From Palsa-461 sp036844945 (lineage in GTDB: Bacteria; Actinomycetota; Acidimicrobiia; Acidimicrobiales; RAAP-2), in NCBI GenBank assembly GCA_036844945.1, contig DAIUEV010000011.1:8588-72587 (forward strand): a DNA stretch of 64,000 bases. Direction: 5' to 3'. The position numbers were made by a program, and so were the translations under genes. Positions 17,282 through 25,842 of this stretch are shown here, piece after piece (the first letter of the stretch is position 1; every line of letters starts with the position of its first letter). A model generated the notes under the pieces. It saw only the letters and a list, made by a program, of their open reading frames with translations. It did not search any database and was not told the origin of the DNA.

Positions 17282-19504
17282 GTGACGAGGACCGCACCGA
17301 ACGACGGGGCCGCCGCGGGCGTGCTCGGCCGGGTGGCCGCGTTCTGCTACCGCCGCCGCCGCCGGGTCCTCCTCACCTGGATCGTGGTGCTCGTCGGCGC
17401 CACCGCCGCCGCCCAGCTGATCGGCACCCGGTTCGAGAACAAGTTCACGTCGGGCAACGTGCCGTCCCAGCAGGCCCTCGATCTCCTGCAGTCCCGGTTC
17501 CCCTCGGCGGCCGGGGACAGCGCCCAGGTCGTGCTGAAGACGGCGGCCCCGGTCGCCTCCGGCGCGGACCGCGCCGACATCGAGGCACTGGCGACCCGGC
17601 TGGCGTCGCTGCCCGACGTCGCCTCGGTGGTGTCGCCCTTCTCGCCGGGTGGCGCGTTCCAAGTCTCCCGGGACGGGCACATCGCCTATCTCACCGTGAA
17701 CTTCACGACCGTCTCCTACCGGCTCCCGAAGAGCGCGGTCGACGCGGTGGTCCACACCGCGCAGGCCGCGGCGCGCCCGGGCATCACCGTCGCCCTGGGC
17801 GGGGCCCCGATCTCGGGGGTGGTGGCGGCCTCGCCCGGACCGGCCGAGGGGATCGGGGTCACCGCGGCCATGGTGATCATGCTGGTGGCGTTCGGCTCGG
17901 CCGTGGCCATGGGCCTGCCGATCCTCATCGCGGTGCTCGGGCTGGCCATCGGCATCGCCGTCGAGGAGCTCCTGACCCACCTCCTCGTGATCCCGGTGTT
18001 CTCGCCCGAGCTCGCCGCCATGATGGGCCTCGGGGTCGGGATCGACTACGCCCTCCTCATCGTCACCCGGTTCCGTCAGCACCTGGGCGAGGGCATGGAG
18101 CCGGAGGCCGCGGTGGTGGCCGCGCTCAGCACCTCGGGCCGGGCGGTGCTGATCGCCGGCGGGACCGTCGTCATCTCCCTCTTCGGCCTGTTCCTCGTGG
18201 GCCAGCCCTACATGATCGGCCTCTCGGTCGGCGCCATCGTGGCCGTCCTGCTCGTGCTGGTCGGCTCGCTCACCCTGCTCCCGGCCATGCTCGGGTTCGC
18301 CGGCCGGGCGATCGAGCGGCTCTCGGTGCGGCGCTCGGCCGGCCGCTCGCTCACTGTGACCGACCGGGGCTTCTGGTTCCGGTGGAGCCGGTCGATCCAG
18401 CGCCACCCCTGGCGCGGCGTGCTGGCGTCGGTCGCGGTGCTGGTCCTGCTGGCGGTTCCGCTGTTCTCGATGCGGCTCGCCTTCAGCGACTCGGGCAACG
18501 ACCCGGCCTCGCTCACCACCCGCCAGGCCTACGACCTCCTCTCGGAGGGGTTCGGCCCCGGGTTCAACGGCCCGCTGGTGGTGGCGGTCTCCATGCCGGG
18601 GCCCTCGGCCCGCCCGACGGTCGAGCGGCTCGACGCCCGGATCGCGCGGACCCCCGGCGTCGCCACCACCGCCCCGGTCCGCTTCGACGCGGCGTCGGAC
18701 GCCGCGGTCGTGATCGCCGTCCCCACCACCGCGCCCCAGGCGGCGGCGACCCGGGCGCTCGTGCTCACACTGCGCGACTCGGTGATCCCGCCGGTCGTAT
18801 CCGGGACCGGGGTCACCGCGTACGTGGGCGGGGAAACCGCGTCGGGCATCGACGCGGCCGACTACCTCTCGAGCCGCCTGCTCCTCGTGATCGCGGTGGT
18901 CATCCTCGTCTCGTTCCTCTTGCTCGGCTCGATGTTCCGGTCGCTCGCCATCCCGCTCAAGGCGGCGGTCATGAACCTGCTGTCGATCGGAGCCGCCTAC
19001 GGGGTGATGGTCGCCGTCTTCCAGTGGGGCTGGCTCGGGGGCCTGTTCGCGATCGGGAAGACGTCGCCCATCGACCCGTGGATCCCGGTCGTGATGTTCA
19101 CCATCCTGTTCGGGCTGTCCATGGACTACGAGGTGTTCCTGCTGTCCCGGATCGCCGAGCGGTGGCGGGAGACCGGCGACAACTCGCTCGCGGTCGCCGA
19201 CGGGCTGGCCCGCACGGCCCGGGTCATCACCGCGGCGGCGGCGGTCATGTTCTTCGTCTTCGGCTCCTTCGTGGTGAAGGACCCGCTCCACATCCTGAAG
19301 GTCTTCGGGCTCGGCCTGGCGGTGGCGATCCTGATCGACTCCACCATCGTCCGGATGGTGCTCGTGCCCTCGGTGATGGAGCTGCTCGGCCGGGTCAACT
19401 GGTGGATCCCGGCCTGGCTCGACCGGGTGCTGCCCCGGCTCGCCGAGGGGCCGCTGCCGGTGGGTGGCGGGTCCGGAGCGGCCGTACACTCGCCCGATGG
19501 CTGA
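17282..19504 (+). CDS. MMPL/RND-family membrane exporter
   Basis: A large membrane protein of about 740 residues with the RND layout: one helix after a basic N-terminus (YRRRRRVLLTWIVVLVGA), a soluble loop, five helices beginning ITVALGGAPI...MVIMLVAFGSA, then a repeat of this plan in the second half. Motifs include MMGLGVGIDYALLIVTRFR and TILFGLSMDYEVFLLSRIAERW, the charged helix-4/10 signatures of proton-driven MMPL transporters. Members export lipids or drugs; the substrate is unknown. GTG17282 (16 bases after gatB) is preferred over GTG17249, which would overlap gatB. The stop overlaps ilvD by 8 bases. Confidence 0.9.
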   Translation: MTRTAPNDGAAAGVLGRVAAFCYRRRRRVLLTWIVVLVGATAAAQLIGTRFENKFTSGNVPSQQALDLLQSRFPSAAGDSAQVVLKTAAPVASGADRADIEALATRLASLPDVASVVSPFSPGGAFQVSRDGHIAYLTVNFTTVSYRLPKSAVDAVVHTAQAAARPGITVALGGAPISGVVAASPGPAEGIGVTAAMVIMLVAFGSAVAMGLPILIAVLGLAIGIAVEELLTHLLVIPVFSPELAAMMGLGVGIDYALLIVTRFRQHLGEGMEPEAAVVAALSTSGRAVLIAGGTVVISLFGLFLVGQPYMIGLSVGAIVAVLLVLVGSLTLLPAMLGFAGRAIERLSVRRSAGRSLTVTDRGFWFRWSRSIQRHPWRGVLASVAVLVLLAVPLFSMRLAFSDSGNDPASLTTRQAYDLLSEGFGPGFNGPLVVAVSMPGPSARPTVERLDARIARTPGVATTAPVRFDAASDAAVVIAVPTTAPQAAATRALVLTLRDSVIPPVVSGTGVTAYVGGETASGIDAADYLSSRLLLVIAVVILVSFLLLGSMFRSLAIPLKAAVMNLLSIGAAYGVMVAVFQWGWLGGLFAIGKTSPIDPWIPVVMFTILFGLSMDYEVFLLSRIAERWRETGDNSLAVADGLARTARVITAAAAVMFFVFGSFVVKDPLHILKVFGLGLAVAILIDSTIVRMVLVPSVMELLGRVNWWIPAWLDRVLPRLAEGPLPVGGGSGAAVHSPDG
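19485..19490 (+). promoter_or_regulatory. -10 box TACACT of ilvD, leaderless
   Basis: TACACT ends six bases before ATG19497, so transcription should start at or next to the start codon. It is inside the end of the MMPL gene, so ilvD need not depend on that gene's promoter. Confidence 0.55.
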
Positions 19505-21206
19505 CGCGAGGAACCAGGTCGGGGCCGAGCGGCCGGGGATGAAGCCGCGGAGCTACGAGGTGACCGAGGGGTGGGCCCGGGCCCCGGCCCGGGCCATGCT
19601 CCGGGCGGTCGGCATGACCGACGCCGACTGGGACAAGCCCCAGGTGGGCGTGGCCTCCAGCTGGAACGAGGTCACCCCCTGCAACCTCCCGCTCGCCCGG
19701 CTGGCCCAGCGCTCGAAGGAGGGCATCCGCAACGCGGGCGGGTTCCCCTTCGAGTTCGTGACCATCGCCGTCTCCGACGGCATCTCGATGGGGCACGAGG
19801 GGATGCGGGCATCGCTCGTCAGCCGCGAGATCATCGCCGACTCGGTCGAGGTGATGATGCACGCCGAGCGCTTCGACGCCCTCGTCGCGCTGGCCGGCTG
19901 CGACAAGTCGCTCCCGGGGATGCTGATGGCGGCGGCCCGGGTGAACCTCCCGACCGTCTTCCTCTACGGCGGGACGATCCTTCCCGGCCGGGTGGGGGAC
20001 CGGGCCCTCGACGTGGTGAGCGTGTTCGAGGCGGTCGGCGCCCACGCGGTGCACGCGCTGACCGACGAGGAGCTCCGCCTCATCGAGCACAACGCCTGCC
20101 CGACCGAGGGCTCGTGCGCAGGCATGTTCACCGCCAACACCATGGCGTCGGTGGCCGAGGCCCTCGGCATGGCCCTGCCGGGCAGCTCCTCGCCGCCGGC
20201 GGTCGACCGCCGCCGCGACGACTTCGCGTACGCCTCGGGCATGGCGGTCATCGACCTGCTCGCCGCGAACATCCGGCCGCGCCAGATCATGACCAAGGAG
20301 GCATTCGAGAACGCCATCGCGGCGGTCATGGCCCTCGGCGGCTCCACCAACGCGGTGCTGCACCTCCTGGCGATCGCGAACGAGGCCCGCGTTGACCTCG
20401 AGCTCGAGGACTTCAACCGGGTCGCCAAGCGGGTCCCTCACATCACCGACGCCAAGCCCCACGGCCTTTACCACATGGTCGACGTCGACCGGGTGGGCGG
20501 CATCCCGGTGGTGTTGAAGGCGCTGCTCGACGACGGCCTGCTGCACGGCGACTGCCTCACCGTGACCGGCAAGACGATGGCCGAGAACCTCGCCGCGCTC
20601 GACCCGCCGGCCCCCGACGGCCGGGTGATCCACCCGACCAGCCGCCCCATCCACGCGGACGGGGGGATCGCCATCCTCACCGGCTCGCTCGCCCCGAACG
20701 GGGCGGTGGTCAAGGTGGCCGGGCTCGACGAGCTCGCGTTCGAGGGGACGGCCCGGGTCTTCGACGGGGAGGCGGCCGCGATGGAGGCGATCGTCTCGGG
20801 GTCGATCCAACCCGGGACGGTCCTCGTGATCCGCTACGAGGGCCCGAAGGGCGGGCCCGGGATGCGCGAGATGCTGGCGGTCACCGGCGCCCTCAGCGGG
20901 GCGGGCCGGGGGGCGGATTGCGCGCTAGTCACCGACGGCCGGTTCTCCGGCGGCACCCACGGGTTCTGCATCGGCCACGTCGCTCCCGAAGCGCTCGACG
21001 GTGGCCCCATCGCGCTCGTCGCCGACGGCGACCGGATCGCCATCGACGTGCACCGCCACGGGATCGACCTCCTGGTCGACGCAGGGGAGCTTGAGCGCCG
21101 CCGCGGCGAGCTGAAGGCGTTCGAGCCCCGCTACACCACCGGGGCGCTGGCCAAGTACGCGCGCCTCGTGACCGGCGCCGACCGGGGGGCGGTTACCCAG
21201 CCCTGA
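19497..21206 (+). CDS. ilvD: dihydroxy-acid dehydratase
   Basis: Third step of valine and isoleucine synthesis: dehydrates 2,3-dihydroxy acids to 2-keto acids using an iron-sulfur cluster. The 569-residue protein shows SSWNEVTPCNLPL, the cluster motifs GCDKSLPGM and CPTEGSCAGMFTANTM, a Mg/substrate region GGSTNAVLHL, and the C-terminal YEGPKGGPGMREML and DGRFSGGTHGFCIGH. ATG19497 gives the family N-terminus. It is not joined to ilvBNC (7 kb away) and has its own leaderless promoter, with no attenuator visible. Confidence 0.97.
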   Translation: MADARNQVGAERPGMKPRSYEVTEGWARAPARAMLRAVGMTDADWDKPQVGVASSWNEVTPCNLPLARLAQRSKEGIRNAGGFPFEFVTIAVSDGISMGHEGMRASLVSREIIADSVEVMMHAERFDALVALAGCDKSLPGMLMAAARVNLPTVFLYGGTILPGRVGDRALDVVSVFEAVGAHAVHALTDEELRLIEHNACPTEGSCAGMFTANTMASVAEALGMALPGSSSPPAVDRRRDDFAYASGMAVIDLLAANIRPRQIMTKEAFENAIAAVMALGGSTNAVLHLLAIANEARVDLELEDFNRVAKRVPHITDAKPHGLYHMVDVDRVGGIPVVLKALLDDGLLHGDCLTVTGKTMAENLAALDPPAPDGRVIHPTSRPIHADGGIAILTGSLAPNGAVVKVAGLDELAFEGTARVFDGEAAAMEAIVSGSIQPGTVLVIRYEGPKGGPGMREMLAVTGALSGAGRGADCALVTDGRFSGGTHGFCIGHVAPEALDGGPIALVADGDRIAIDVHRHGIDLLVDAGELERRRGELKAFEPRYTTGALAKYARLVTGADRGAVTQP

Positions 21207-21252
21207 GCGGGGCTGCCGCTCATGGCAGCTCCGGCGAACCTGCTGCAAAACG

Positions 21253-21271
21253 CTGCTAGTAGCAGTATTAT
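21253..21271 (+). promoter_or_regulatory. vapBC promoter with palindromic operator
   Basis: CTGCTA-G-TAGCAG (21253-21265) is a perfect 13-base palindrome that directly abuts the -10 box TATTAT (21266-21271). The antitoxin ATG is six bases further, so the mRNA is probably leaderless. A ribbon-helix-helix antitoxin bound to the palindrome would block RNA polymerase, the usual toxin-antitoxin autoregulation. Confidence 0.7.
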
Positions 21272-21277
21272 GAAGGC

Positions 21278-21511
21278 ATGGCTGCGATCACCATCCGCGA
21301 CGTCCCTGGGGAAACCCGCGACGCCCTCGCTGCGCGTGCCGCGTCGACCGGGCGGTCGCTGCAGGAGTATCTGCGACATCAGCTGATCGAACTGGCCCGC
21401 CGTCCCGATCCGGAGGCCCTGCTCGTCCAGATTCGCGAGCGCAAGCTCAGTGCAGGCAGCAAGCTGCCGGCCCAGAAGATCCTTGGGCACTTGGCTGCTG
21501 ACCGCCGGTGA
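21278..21511 (+). CDS. VapB/FitA-type ribbon-helix-helix antitoxin
   Basis: A 77-residue protein starting MAAITIRDVPGETRDALAAR, the beta-strand plus helix of a ribbon-helix-helix DNA-binding domain (FitA/VapB class; residues about 3-43 including GRSLQEYLRHQLIEL). The C-terminal part (IRERKLSAGSKLPAQ) would wrap the toxin. It precedes the toxin gene with a GTGA overlap. A palindrome overlaps its promoter, consistent with autoregulation. Confidence 0.88.
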   Translation: MAAITIRDVPGETRDALAARAASTGRSLQEYLRHQLIELARRPDPEALLVQIRERKLSAGSKLPAQKILGHLAADRR

Positions 21512-21933
21512 CTCTGGTCGTCGACGCGTCCGTCGTCGTCGCCGCCCTCGTGGACACCGGAGCCGATGGAACGTGGGCCGAGGGGATCCTTGGTTCGGAC
21601 GCGCTCGCCGCGCCACACCTGCTGCACGTCGAGGTGGCAAATGTGCTCCGCCGAGCTTCGCTCGCCGGGGATATCTCTCCCGATTCGGCATCGCTCGGGC
21701 ATGCGGACTTGCTGAAACTTCGGATCGATCTGTTCGACTATGAGCCCGTCGCCGAACGGGTGTGGGCGCTCCGCGACGCGCTCACTCCCCATGACGGTTG
21801 GTACGTCGCACTCGCCGAATTGCTGAACGCCCCCCTTGCCACGCTGGACCTCCGGGTCACTCGATCGCCGCGGGCAGATTGCCAGTTCATCACCCCCGAG
21901 CCACCCCGAGGTTCGGGACGCCTGCACGGCTAA
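21508..21933 (+). CDS. VapC-type PIN-domain toxin ribonuclease
   Basis: A 141-residue PIN nuclease. Acidic metal-binding residues are in VVDASVVVAALV (Asp6), LLHVEVANVLRR (Glu), HDGWYVALAE (Asp) and ATLDLRVTR (Asp), all four expected for an active enzyme. VapC toxins cut tRNA or rRNA when VapB is degraded. GTG21508 overlaps the antitoxin stop. Base composition is somewhat less GC-rich than neighbours, which fits a mobile pair. Confidence 0.9.
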   Translation: MTLVVDASVVVAALVDTGADGTWAEGILGSDALAAPHLLHVEVANVLRRASLAGDISPDSASLGHADLLKLRIDLFDYEPVAERVWALRDALTPHDGWYVALAELLNAPLATLDLRVTRSPRADCQFITPEPPRGSGRLHG

Positions 21934-22093
21934 TTCGCCTACCGTTCGGCGCATTTTCGTTCCCGACACCGGCATAACAACTCCCTAACACCTTCGACAT
22001 GACCCGATTACGGCCCGGTCCGAGGATGGGCACACAACGAGCTGGGGGTCGTGGTGTGAAGCCATCGGACCGAACGCAGGGGGGCGAGGGGCG

Positions 22094-23419
22094 ATGACGC
22101 TCGACACCACCAGCTCGATCGCCCTGCTCTACCGGCGAATGGGCTTCGGGGCGTCCCCGGCCGAGCTCAGCGCCGGGGTGACCGCCGGCTATACCGCCAC
22201 CGTCGACACGCTCCTCTCGGGGCTCGGCCAGCCCGACCCCGGCGGCGACGCGATCGCCCCGCCGACCTTCGCGCCGCTGCCGACCAACCTGCTCCAGATC
22301 CGGAGCGACCCGGCCGCCCGCCAGAGCTACCTGCAGTCCCTGCGCACCGAGGACCGGGAACTGCTCGCCTGGTGGGTCGCCCGCATGGTGGCGTCCACCA
22401 ACCCCGCCCAGGAGAAGCTCACCCTGCTCCTCCACGGGCACTTCCCGACCGCGATCTCCAAGGTCCGCTTCGCGCAGTTCATGTACCAGCAGAACCAGCT
22501 GTTCCGCACCCAGGGGGCCGGCGACTTCCAGGCCCTCACCCAGGCGGTGGCGGCCGACCCGGCGATGCTCATCTGGCTGGACGCGTCCTCGGACAAGGCT
22601 TCGGACCCCAACGAGAACTTCGCCCGGGAGCTGATGGAGCGCTTCACCATGGGCATCGGCACCTACACCGAGGCCGACGTCCGGGCGGCCGCCTACGCCT
22701 TCACCGGCTGGCGCCTCGACCTGCGCACCGGCGCCTTCTCGATCTCCCCGCTCGACCACTCGAACGCCCCCCAGAGCTTCCTCGGGCACACCGGAATCTC
22801 CTCGGGCACCCAGGTCATCGACATCGTCACCACCACCCCCGCCTCGTCGCGCTACGTGCCGTCGGCGTTGTGGAGCCACCTGGCCAGTCCGGTGACGCCG
22901 AAGAGCGCGGTGGCCACCGACCTCGCGCCGGGGTACGCGGCCGGCCGGAACATCGGCACCCTGCTGAAGTCGATCCTCAGCCACCCGGACTTCCTCACCC
23001 CGGCGACCGCCGGCGGGCTGATCAAGCAGCCGATCGAATACGTGGTGGGTGCCCTCCGGGCGCTCTCGGTCCCAGGCAACGAGATCCAGGCCCGCCCCGA
23101 GGGCGCGCTCGCGGTGCTGGCCGAGCTCGGCCAGGTCCCCTTCGACCCGCCGAGCGTCGGCGGATGGGGCCAGAACAGCTACTGGCTCTCGACGGCGGCG
23201 GCGCTCGTCCGCTGGGAGTTCGCGGCGCGGCTCAGCGCGCTGGGCGACATCTCGATGGTCGCCGACGCGGCGCCGTCGGGCCGGGTCGAGGCGGTCGGCC
23301 AGCTCCTCTCCGTGCCCACCTGGACCAAGACGACCGCCAAGGCCCTGTCGGCCGCCTCGGCGAACCCGCAGAACGTGGTCACCCTGGCCCTCGTCTCGCC
23401 CGAATACGTGAGCAACTGA
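22094..23419 (+). CDS. DUF1800 family protein
   Basis: A 441-residue protein of the DUF1800 family, recognised by the N-terminal LLYRRMGFGASPAEL, the central LTLLLHGHFPTAISKV, NENFARELMERFTMGIGTYTEADVRAAAYAFTGW split over the family core, and a C-terminal PPSVGGWGQNSYWLST. The biochemical role is unknown. It almost always sits beside a DUF1501 gene, as here (one base apart). No strong signal peptide is visible. A 160-base gap before it carries the presumed promoter; I see no clear boxes. Confidence 0.88.
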   Translation: MTLDTTSSIALLYRRMGFGASPAELSAGVTAGYTATVDTLLSGLGQPDPGGDAIAPPTFAPLPTNLLQIRSDPAARQSYLQSLRTEDRELLAWWVARMVASTNPAQEKLTLLLHGHFPTAISKVRFAQFMYQQNQLFRTQGAGDFQALTQAVAADPAMLIWLDASSDKASDPNENFARELMERFTMGIGTYTEADVRAAAYAFTGWRLDLRTGAFSISPLDHSNAPQSFLGHTGISSGTQVIDIVTTTPASSRYVPSALWSHLASPVTPKSAVATDLAPGYAAGRNIGTLLKSILSHPDFLTPATAGGLIKQPIEYVVGALRALSVPGNEIQARPEGALAVLAELGQVPFDPPSVGGWGQNSYWLSTAAALVRWEFAARLSALGDISMVADAAPSGRVEAVGQLLSVPTWTKTTAKALSAASANPQNVVTLALVSPEYVSN

Positions 23420-23420
23420 C

Positions 23421-24773
23421 ATGGGAGCCCCGATGCCGCCGGACGTGAACGAGCAAGCCGGGTCGCACCCGACCATGAGCCGGCGCCGGTTCCTCTCCTT
23501 GGCCGGCGCCGGCATCGCCGGGGTGGCCGGCGCCAACGCGCTCGGGGCCGCCTTCTGGGAGCAGCTGGCCGGAGCCGCGTCCACCGGCGGCACCAAGGGC
23601 AGTCTCGGCTCGACCACCGGCCGGACCCTCGTCCTCGTCACCCTCTACGGCGGCAACGACGGCCTCAACACCGTGGTCCCGTACACCAACCCCGCCTATG
23701 CGCCGGCCCGGGGCATCCTCGCCGTCGACCCCTCGACCGTGCTCCCGCTCGGCGAGGGCTTCGGGCTCCACCCCTCCATGCCGCGCTTCCACAAGCTCTG
23801 GACCGACAAGCACCTGGCCATCGTGCACGGGGTCGGCTTCGCCAACCCCAACTACAGCCACTTCGAGTCCATGGACATCTGGCAGACCGGCGAGCCGACC
23901 GACCCGTCGGGGTCGGGGTGGCTCGGCCGCTGGATGGACAAGACCGGCGCCGACCCGTTGCGGGCCGTCGCCATCGGCCCCACGGTGCCGACGCTGCTCG
24001 CCGGCGAGAAGGTGCAGGCCGCCGCGATCGCGCCGGGACCGATCCGGCTCCCCGGCACCCCGGCCCAGGTGGCGCGCTACAAGACGCTCGCGTCGACCGG
24101 CCGCGGCGAGGCGCCCCTGCTCGCCGGCGCCGCCCGCTCCAACGCCGACCTCCTCGAGGTGGACCGGGTGCTCGGGCCGATCCTGGCCAAGACCGCCAAC
24201 GCCAACCCGCTGCATCTCACCGGGGCCGACGCCCCGAACGCCGCCGGCTCGGCCAACTCGCTCGCTATCGCGAACGGCGGGGGCGGGACGTCCTCGGCCA
24301 ACGTGCTCTCGACCCAGCTGTCGGTGGTGGCCAACCTCCTCCTCGCCGGCGCGCCGGCCGAGGTCTACAGCGTGGAGCTGGGCGGGTTCGACACCCACAC
24401 CGAGCAGGTCGGGACCCAGTCGGCGCTCCTCCCGCAGCTCGACACCGCGGTGGGGGCCTTCCTCGACGCGATCTCGACCACCATGCGGGGGAAGGAGACC
24501 GTGGTCGTCGTCTACACCGAGTTCGGCCGGCGGGTGGCCGCCAACGCCAGCGCCGGCACCGACCACGGCTGGGCCAACGTGGCATTCGCGGCCGGCCACC
24601 CGGTGAAGGGCGGCTTCTACGGCGAGCCGCCCAGCCTCACCAACCTGTCGGAGGGGAACCAGATCTACACCCTCGACTTCCGGCACCTGTACGCGACGGT
24701 CCTCGACCAGGTGATCGGCGTCGACCCGGCCAGCTTCCTCGGCCAGAAGTTCTCGACCGTCGGCTTCCTCTAA
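23421..24773 (+). CDS. DUF1501 family secreted protein with Tat signal
   Basis: A 450-residue protein of the DUF1501 (sulfatase-like fold) family. The Tat signal peptide is clear: SRRRFLSLAGAGIAGVAGA with a twin-arginine motif, at residues about 18-40. Later motifs include LVLVTLYGGNDGLNTVVPY, HGVGFANPNYSHFESMDIW, and ELGGFDTHTEQVG, all typical. Function is not established; it is presumably exported folded, together with or dependent on DUF1800. The start is ATG23421 or ATG23433; both leave the Tat motif intact. Confidence 0.9.
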   Translation: MGAPMPPDVNEQAGSHPTMSRRRFLSLAGAGIAGVAGANALGAAFWEQLAGAASTGGTKGSLGSTTGRTLVLVTLYGGNDGLNTVVPYTNPAYAPARGILAVDPSTVLPLGEGFGLHPSMPRFHKLWTDKHLAIVHGVGFANPNYSHFESMDIWQTGEPTDPSGSGWLGRWMDKTGADPLRAVAIGPTVPTLLAGEKVQAAAIAPGPIRLPGTPAQVARYKTLASTGRGEAPLLAGAARSNADLLEVDRVLGPILAKTANANPLHLTGADAPNAAGSANSLAIANGGGGTSSANVLSTQLSVVANLLLAGAPAEVYSVELGGFDTHTEQVGTQSALLPQLDTAVGAFLDAISTTMRGKETVVVVYTEFGRRVAANASAGTDHGWANVAFAAGHPVKGGFYGEPPSLTNLSEGNQIYTLDFRHLYATVLDQVIGVDPASFLGQKFSTVGFL

Positions 24774-24799
24774 CCCGGAGGCGCCCGGCCGGGGGCGGG

Positions 24800-24805
24800 T
24801 ATCCT
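24800..24805 (+). promoter_or_regulatory. -10 box TATCCT before the SnoaL-like gene
   Basis: TATCCT lies 51 bases before ATG24857 in the short gap after the DUF1501 gene. The same hexamer is found before the S53 protease (52610) and, on the minus strand, at 46035-46030. Confidence 0.4.
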
Positions 24806-24856
24806 TCCTCACCCTGCGGGCGGGGACCCCGCAGCGGAACCCGGGGACCGACGCGC

Positions 24857-25312
24857 ATGGACCACCCTGTCGTCCAGCAGTTCGCCCAGGCCTGGAGCAA
24901 CCACGACGGCCGGGCCCTCCAGGCGCTCATGGCCGACGACGCCCTCTACGAGGTGGTGCCCCAGGGCCGCGTGTTCCGACCCGACGCGCTGCCCGAGCAG
25001 GTCTCGTTCATGGAGAGCCTGGCTTCGGACTTCTCGGTGCGGCTGGTCTCCTCGCTCGTCGAACAGGACCGCTGCGCGGTGGAGTTCGAGCTGTCGGGGA
25101 CGAACGACGGGCCGTTCGCGCCCTTCCGGCTGGCGCCGTCGGGGCGCCCGTTCACCATCCGGGGGATGTGGCTCTTCGCGTTCGCCGGTGACCGGATCGC
25201 CTCGTGCCGCGCCTACTGGGACTTCTCCGGGCTCCTGCGCCAGGTCGGGGTGGCGCCACCCGGCGAGGTGGGCTGGCAGCTCGACAGCTGGGCCGAGGAG
25301 AGTGACGGTTAG
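24857..25312 (+). CDS. SnoaL/NTF2-like protein
   Basis: A 151-residue alpha+beta barrel protein: VQQFAQAWSNHDGRALQALM, ALYEVVPQGRVF, a central FELSGTNDGPFAPF, IRGMWLFAFAGDRIASCRAYWD. This is the steroid-isomerase/SnoaL-like (NTF2) fold. Members are isomerases, cyclases or binding proteins; no catalytic assignment is possible here. The gene is convergent with the HTH gene, and the two stop codons overlap in TTAG at 25309-25312. Confidence 0.75.
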   Translation: MDHPVVQQFAQAWSNHDGRALQALMADDALYEVVPQGRVFRPDALPEQVSFMESLASDFSVRLVSSLVEQDRCAVEFELSGTNDGPFAPFRLAPSGRPFTIRGMWLFAFAGDRIASCRAYWDFSGLLRQVGVAPPGEVGWQLDSWAEESDG

Positions 25313-25788
25313 CGCCGCTCCTTGACCATGCGGGACACCAGCTGGCGGGAGACCCGCCAGGTCCGGGCGATGTCGGCCTTCGTCGCCCCCTCGGCCTCGG
25401 CGGCCCGGAACAGCGAGCGCAAGAGCGCGTGCTGGGCGGCCCGGGCCCGCGCCGCCGCCTCGTTCAGCGCCTCGCGTCGGCCGGGCAGGTTCATGGACTG
25501 GGCCAGCTCGAGGACCGGCACGCCGGACTCGATCACGCCGATCGCACGGTGCATCGCGATGTCGAGCCGGTCGAAAAGGAGCTTCAGCTCCTTGCTGGCC
25601 TCGCTCACCGAGCGCATCGCCGCGACGACCTCGTCGCTCGGGGCGGCCAACCGCCCGGGCGGGGTAGCCCCGTCGGGGCGGGTGTCGTGGTCCTGCGCCA
25701 ATCCGTCCTCTGTCTTTCTCTTCCTTTCCGGGGAGCCGCCGCGGGCGGAAATCCCGGCAAGAGCCGATTTGGCACTTCCCAGTGTCAT
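25309..25788 (-). CDS. small HTH protein, putative DNA-binding
   Basis: Up to 159 residues. The C-terminal 26 residues (GATKADIARTWRVSRQLVSR within them) form a helix-turn-helix like those of homeodomain-like repressors. The middle is alpha-helical and alanine/arginine rich (VIESGVPVLELAQSMNLPG, REALNEAAARARAAQHALL), probably a dimerising coiled-coil. No ligand domain is seen. ATG25788 is the listed start, but a consensus -35 box at 25809-25804 would place the transcript start inside this frame, so a downstream start (TTG near LAQDHDTRP) is possible. It is divergent from a TetR gene. Confidence 0.6.
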   Translation of the reverse strand: MTLGSAKSALAGISARGGSPERKRKTEDGLAQDHDTRPDGATPPGRLAAPSDEVVAAMRSVSEASKELKLLFDRLDIAMHRAIGVIESGVPVLELAQSMNLPGRREALNEAAARARAAQHALLRSLFRAAEAEGATKADIARTWRVSRQLVSRMVKERR

Positions 25789-25809
25789 ATAGGCGGAATA
25801 GAATGTCAA
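25776..25809. promoter_or_regulatory. divergent promoter region between HTH and TetR genes
   Basis: On the plus strand TTCCCA (25776-25781) and TAGAAT (25799-25804) are 17 bases apart and would drive the TetR gene with a leader of about 30 bases. On the minus strand a perfect TTGACA (25809-25804) lies upstream of the HTH gene; 17 bases on is GACACT (25786-25781). The elements interleave, so the two genes may interfere with each other. Confidence 0.45.
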
Positions 25810-25842
25810 GAGTATCGAGCCCCCGTCGCGGGAGACCCGACC

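Noticed and set aside
17225..19489. A 754-codon open frame on the minus strand opposite the MMPL gene
   Set aside because: Composition is Arg/His/Asp/Gly/Gln-rich with no motif, as expected for an antisense frame in GC-rich DNA; the plus frame has clear MMPL motifs and helices. Similar long shadows opposite ligA, gatA, ilvB, serA and the STAND gene were rejected on the same grounds.
21205..21221. GAGCGG/CCGCTC hairpin at the ilvD stop as terminator
   Set aside because: Only six base pairs, overlaps the stop codon, and no T tract follows.
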